A stretch of DNA of 64,000 nt, taken from the NCBI RefSeq assembly GCF_013282625.1, contig NZ_CP054020.1:2418001-2482000 (forward strand). The letters are read 5' to 3'. Of the stretch, positions 63,916-64,000 are shown one piece after another; positions within the stretch are counted from its first letter, which is position 1, and each line of letters starts with the position of its first letter. The translations under genes and the position numbers were made by a program. Source of the stretch: Thiomicrorhabdus xiamenensis. Lineage in GTDB: Bacteria > Pseudomonadota > Gammaproteobacteria > Thiomicrospirales > Thiomicrospiraceae. Under the pieces are notes generated by a model. The model was not told the origin of the DNA. It was given only the letters and a program-made list of their open reading frames with translations, and searched no databases.

Positions 63916-64000
63916 ACAATTTTTAAAAAAAAGTGTAATTTTTTAAACGCGTCGATTGACTGATCCTTAAGAAGGATATTTACCTCAATCACAAATAATT

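Noticed and set aside
63916-64000. Start of another gene at the right edge
   Set aside because: No frame with a ribosome site is visible; only a short inverted repeat ATCCTT-AAG-AAGGAT.

Overview
The window is about 64 kb of a gammaproteobacterial chromosome. GC content is near 50% apart from an AT-rich patch at roughly 43.9-46.0 kb. The housekeeping proteins (Rho, HemE, TrxA, YggX, LuxS, tRNA-Leu/tRNA-Phe) are clearly gammaproteobacterial. RegBA, a copper chaperone, several c-di-GMP enzymes and two RND pumps would fit a free-living redox-versatile marine bacterium such as the Thiomicrospira/Hydrogenovibrio group. That placement is inference only.

Layout. 0-19 kb is mostly housekeeping: uvrD (partial), trxA, rho, rpmE2, a degenerate nuclease-fold protein, hemE, mutY-yggX, trmB, an AsmA protein, a beta-barrel protein, the rph-rdgB-MFS-hemW operon, yicC, a small membrane protein, PBP1A, a fructosamine-kinase-like protein and adk. 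19-27 kb holds a heavy-metal efflux operon (outer membrane factor, adaptor, RND pump, DUF3240) next to an OmpR/PhoQ-type two-component pair on the same strand. 27-34 kb holds a candidate small RNA, a second RND pump behind a Fur-like box, and a receiver/DUF3369/GGDEF protein. 34-42 kb holds a large PAS/GGDEF sensor, an AstE-like zinc enzyme, a RegB/RegA pair, a PCuAC copper chaperone with a Spy-like tail, and RimK.

The most interesting part is 42.3-53.0 kb. A TonB-dependent receptor and a CobN-family chelatase form one transcription unit. The CobN has a signal peptide and a C-terminal membrane anchor, so it should sit in the envelope. A MotA/TolQ/ExbB-type channel and a DUF2149 (ExbD-like) protein form a second unit. 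The two promoters share one architecture: a perfect 17-bp palindrome (TGCGACAAATTGTCGCA) directly abuts TTGTYT-N17-TAAAAT. No CobS/CobT or B12 biosynthesis genes are present. This looks like an envelope metal-tetrapyrrole handling system, comparable to the HmuR/HmuS-type loci of Bacteroidetes, that may be driven by proton motive force. Between its halves lie an AT-rich trypsin-like protease gene and an array of palindromic repeats. Divergent from the receptor is a 50-codon gene for a tiny secreted two-cysteine peptide, with its own strong promoter and terminator.

53-64 kb returns to core genes (mtn-luxS, a lipoprotein, a CPxCG protein, pdxH, tas, a sulfurtransferase, a PsiE-like protein, two tRNAs). 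Three oddities are interspersed: an orphan contractile-tail sheath protein with a periplasmic partner and a STAS protein, and a 597-residue TadG-like protein. No insertion sequence, CRISPR array or rRNA was seen.
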